A DNA stretch of 7,818 nt, taken from Acidimicrobiia bacterium (GTDB lineage Bacteria; Actinomycetota; Acidimicrobiia; Spongiisociales; ZC4RG35). How positions within the stretch are numbered: position 1 is the first letter of the stretch; each line of letters begins with the position of its first letter. Made by a program: the position numbers and the translations under genes. Positions 6,477 through 7,818 of the stretch are shown here, one piece after another. The DNA lies in contig JAOUGY010000174.1 in the NCBI GenBank assembly GCA_029865445.1, positions 1-7,818 of the forward strand. Reading direction: 5' to 3'. Under the pieces are notes generated by a model. That model saw nothing but the letters and a program-made list of their open reading frames with translations. It did not search any database and was not told the DNA's origin.

Positions 6477-7045
6477 GGCTCTTGCGCCACTCCAACGAAG
6501 AGGGGGCCGCCGCCGTGGAGACGGCCATGGTGCTCGGACTGCTTCTCATGATCGCCCTCGGCGGGTTCGAGTGGGGGATGGCCTTCAGGGATTGGCTGGC
6601 AGTGACATCCGGAACCCGGGAGGCAGCGCGTATCGGCGCCCAGGCGGGCGATGAACCCAACGCCGACTGTCTCATTCTGGAGGCCGCCGCAGGGTCCCTC
6701 AGAAGCATCGAGGACGACCAAGTGATCCGGATCAGGATCTTCCGATCCAACACATCGGGAGCCATGGGCAACTCCCAGGTTTACCGGCCTGCGCTGCCCA
6801 CCGACAGCCCTGGCTCACTTCGCTGCTCGACGTGGTACCCACTGTCGTTGAACTATCCGGAGTCACACCGGGACAACGACGGCGTCAATCGACACTGGTT
6901 GGGAGTCGAGATCGAGTTCGACCACGATTGGACCACCGGATTCCTGTGGTGGAGCGGATCAGTGTGCGACCGGGGCACCGCCCCCGGCAAGGACTGCTGG
7001 ACTCAGCGGACCATCATGCACATCGAACCCGATCCCACCCCCTGA
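6473..7045 (+). CDS. TadE-like minor pseudopilin, intact (cassette 2, TadE-b)
   Basis: A 190-aa paralogue of the protein at 4456. Short leader ending EEG, predicted cut after Gly11, then AAAVETAMVLGLLLM with Glu16 as Glu+5 and one hydrophobic helix. Conserved positions match TadE-a closely: Cys66 in DEPNADC, Cys118 in RCSTW, and GVEIEFDHDWTTGF; it has an extra cysteine pair (165, 175) near the C-terminus and ends MHIEPDPTP. The GTG at 6473 is chosen because it overlaps the TadG stop as GTGA and gives the same 11-residue leader as TadE-a; the open frame upstream is a shadow within TadG. No strong Shine-Dalgarno is seen, so reinitiation after TadG is likely. It probably forms hetero-oligomers with TadE-a, as TadE/TadF do in characterised Tad systems; this is inference. 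Confidence 0.85.
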   Translation: MRLLRHSNEEGAAAVETAMVLGLLLMIALGGFEWGMAFRDWLAVTSGTREAARIGAQAGDEPNADCLILEAAAGSLRSIEDDQVIRIRIFRSNTSGAMGNSQVYRPALPTDSPGSLRCSTWYPLSLNYPESHRDNDGVNRHWLGVEIEFDHDWTTGFLWWSGSVCDRGTAPGKDCWTQRTIMHIEPDPTP

Positions 7046-7067
7046 TCCCCGAAGTGGGCGGGGGGTG
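7036..7067 (+). terminator. Possible weak stem-loop at the end of cassette 2
   Basis: CACCCCC (7036-7042) can pair with GGGGGTG (7061-7067) over an 18-nt loop, which could itself partly pair. The left arm overlaps the TadE-b stop region. There is no T-tract. It is weaker and less regular than the hairpins at 3337 and 4261, so transcription may continue into cassette 3. Confidence 0.3.
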
Positions 7068-7142
7068 TCCAGTTCGTTCGGGGCGTTGTCATCTGTGGAC
7101 TGGTGGGACCGGCTGCTCTCGGGTTTCGTGAAGGGACGCCCC

Positions 7143-7524
7143 ATGCCCCAACGCGGTCCTTCACCCCAGACCGAACGCGGCGCCACTCTCGTGGAGATGG
7201 CGATCGTGTTACCTCTTCTGCTCACGCTCGCGATCGGACTCATGGAGATGGGCATTGCCACCAAGGAGTACCTGACCGTCTCCACCGCCGTGCGCGATGG
7301 CGTCAGGGTGGCTGCGCTCGCAGGCAACGATCCGGACGCCGACTGCGCCGTTCTCCGGGAGGTCGGCTCCATCCTCGGCGTACTACACGTGCACGGCGGA
7401 CTGCTGGTGGTACGTCCGCTACGACCTGTCGGCGCTCGGGGCGGGTTTCCAGCCCACCGACCGCTCCACCTGGACCGCCCGCGGGCTCGGCAATCCCGTG
7501 ACGCTCATCCCCTATGCTCCCTGA
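7143..7524 (+). pseudogene. TadE-TadG chimeric relic (cassette 3)
   Basis: The ATG at 7143 has a good Shine-Dalgarno (AAGGGA, 7131-7136, 6 nt spacing). It starts a TadE-like protein: TERGATLVEMAIVLPLL with Gly and Glu+5, a hydrophobic helix, then GNDPDADCAVLREVGSILG, nearly the same as TadE-a. Homology stops at about 7377. From about 7381, in another frame, comes YYTCTADCWWYVRYDL, then DRSTWTARGLGNPVTLIP and a stop at 7522-7524. This matches the last ~40 residues of the intact TadG (YSCTTNCWWRIYIE, HDRTTWSAQVIGNPVRLV). So a deletion has joined the first half of a TadE gene to the very end of a TadG gene. Translated as it stands, the TadE frame continues through unrelated sequence to a stop at 7533-7535, giving 130 aa. 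The good start signal means it could be expressed; function is doubtful. Confidence 0.8.
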
Positions 7525-7533
7525 CTAGTCACT
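7521..7533. repeat. CTGACTAGTCACT repeat, copy 2 (contains a 10-bp palindrome)
   Basis: Identical to 4360-4372. This copy overlaps the stop codon of the TadG-derived tail of cassette 3 and lies 169 nt before the next TadE start. Its placement between cassettes, like copy 1, is the reason to list it. Confidence 0.4.
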
Positions 7534-7702
7534 GACGAGTCCGCCGTAATAGGCCATTGCGCCGACCCCGACCTGCGCTTACATGTTACGAGGACGGCGT
7601 TGGCCTGTAGGCAGATGACAAAGGGCGCTACACTGTCCACGACAGGGACGCGGGGGTATTTGGCGTGCTCTGCATCGATCGGAAATGACGCAAGGGGCGG
7701 AC
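7525..7702 (+). promoter_or_regulatory. Intergenic region before cassette 4, possible promoter
   Basis: About 178 non-coding bases. TACACT at 7629-7634 resembles a sigma-70-type -10 box; at 17-nt spacing the -35 position holds TGTAGG, a poor match, so the promoter call is weak. GTATTTG at 7656-7662 lies 47 nt before the TadE start, nearly the same offset as the copy before cassette 2 (46 nt). The Shine-Dalgarno AAGGGG at 7692-7697 is good. Confidence 0.3.
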
Positions 7703-7818
7703 ATGCAACACACACGGCGACGGCTGGGGTCCAGGAGCCCCGAAGGGGGCGCAAGCCTCGTCGAGTTTGCGATCCTCGCACCGCTCCTGATCGCACTCCT
7801 CCTCGGAATCGTCGAGTT
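7703..7818 (+). CDS. TadE-like minor pseudopilin, 3' partial (cassette 4)
   Basis: The ATG at 7703 follows AAGGGG by 5 nt. The first 38 codons read as a TadE start: an Arg-rich leader (MQHTRRRLGSRSPEGG), the predicted peptidase site at Gly-Gly, ASLVEFAILAPLL with Glu+5, and the beginning of a hydrophobic helix ending LLLGIVE at the window edge. The Glu-Gly-Gly-Ala-Ser-Leu-Val-Glu-Phe core is very close to TadE-a at 4456, so this is probably the first gene of a further TadE-TadG-TadE cassette. Whether it is intact cannot be seen. Confidence 0.8.
   Translation, partial: MQHTRRRLGSRSPEGGASLVEFAILAPLLIALLLGIVE

Noticed and set aside
1..7818. CRISPR arrays, tRNA or rRNA genes
   Set aside because: No regularly spaced direct repeats and no tRNA- or rRNA-like sequence were seen on either strand.

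Overview
The window looks like GC-rich DNA from a high-GC Gram-positive bacterium. The best guess is Actinobacteriota, possibly Acidimicrobiia. The reasons are the sdhC-sdhA-sdhB order, the single-subunit (no sdhD) di-heme type membrane anchor, the mycobacterial-Sdh1-like flavoprotein, and the TadE/TadG-like pseudopilin genes with short N-termini. The phylum is an inference; no marker gene settles it.

Region 1 (1-3377) is the 3' part of a succinate dehydrogenase / fumarate reductase operon. It holds the cytochrome b subunit (5' end outside the window), the intact FAD subunit, the intact iron-sulfur subunit, and a perfect 15-bp stem-loop as a likely terminator. Together these couple succinate oxidation to menaquinone reduction at the membrane.

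Region 2 (about 3400-7818) is an array of TadE-TadG-TadE-like cassettes, all on the + strand, in very different states of preservation. Cassette 1 (3401-4247, closed by a 12-bp hairpin at 4261-4289) is a wreck: a frameshifted TadE-a relic, a TadG relic with about 1 kb missing from its middle, and a TadE-b relic with its middle missing. Cassette 2 (4456-7045) is intact: TadE-a (178 aa), TadG (495 aa) and TadE-b (190 aa), joined by ATGA and GTGA overlaps and so probably translationally coupled. Cassette 3 (7143-7524) is a chimera: a TadE N-terminal half runs out of frame into the last ~48 codons of a TadG. Cassette 4 starts at 7703 with another TadE N-terminus and runs out of the window.

The intact genes probably encode minor pseudopilins or secreted, membrane-anchored surface proteins of a Flp/Tad-type system. 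No Tad ATPase, platform, peptidase or major Flp pilin gene is present. The main point of interest is the repeated pattern of relics that keep the gene ends but lose the middle, flanking one intact cassette. It may be simple tandem duplication with decay, or possibly a reservoir for recombination.
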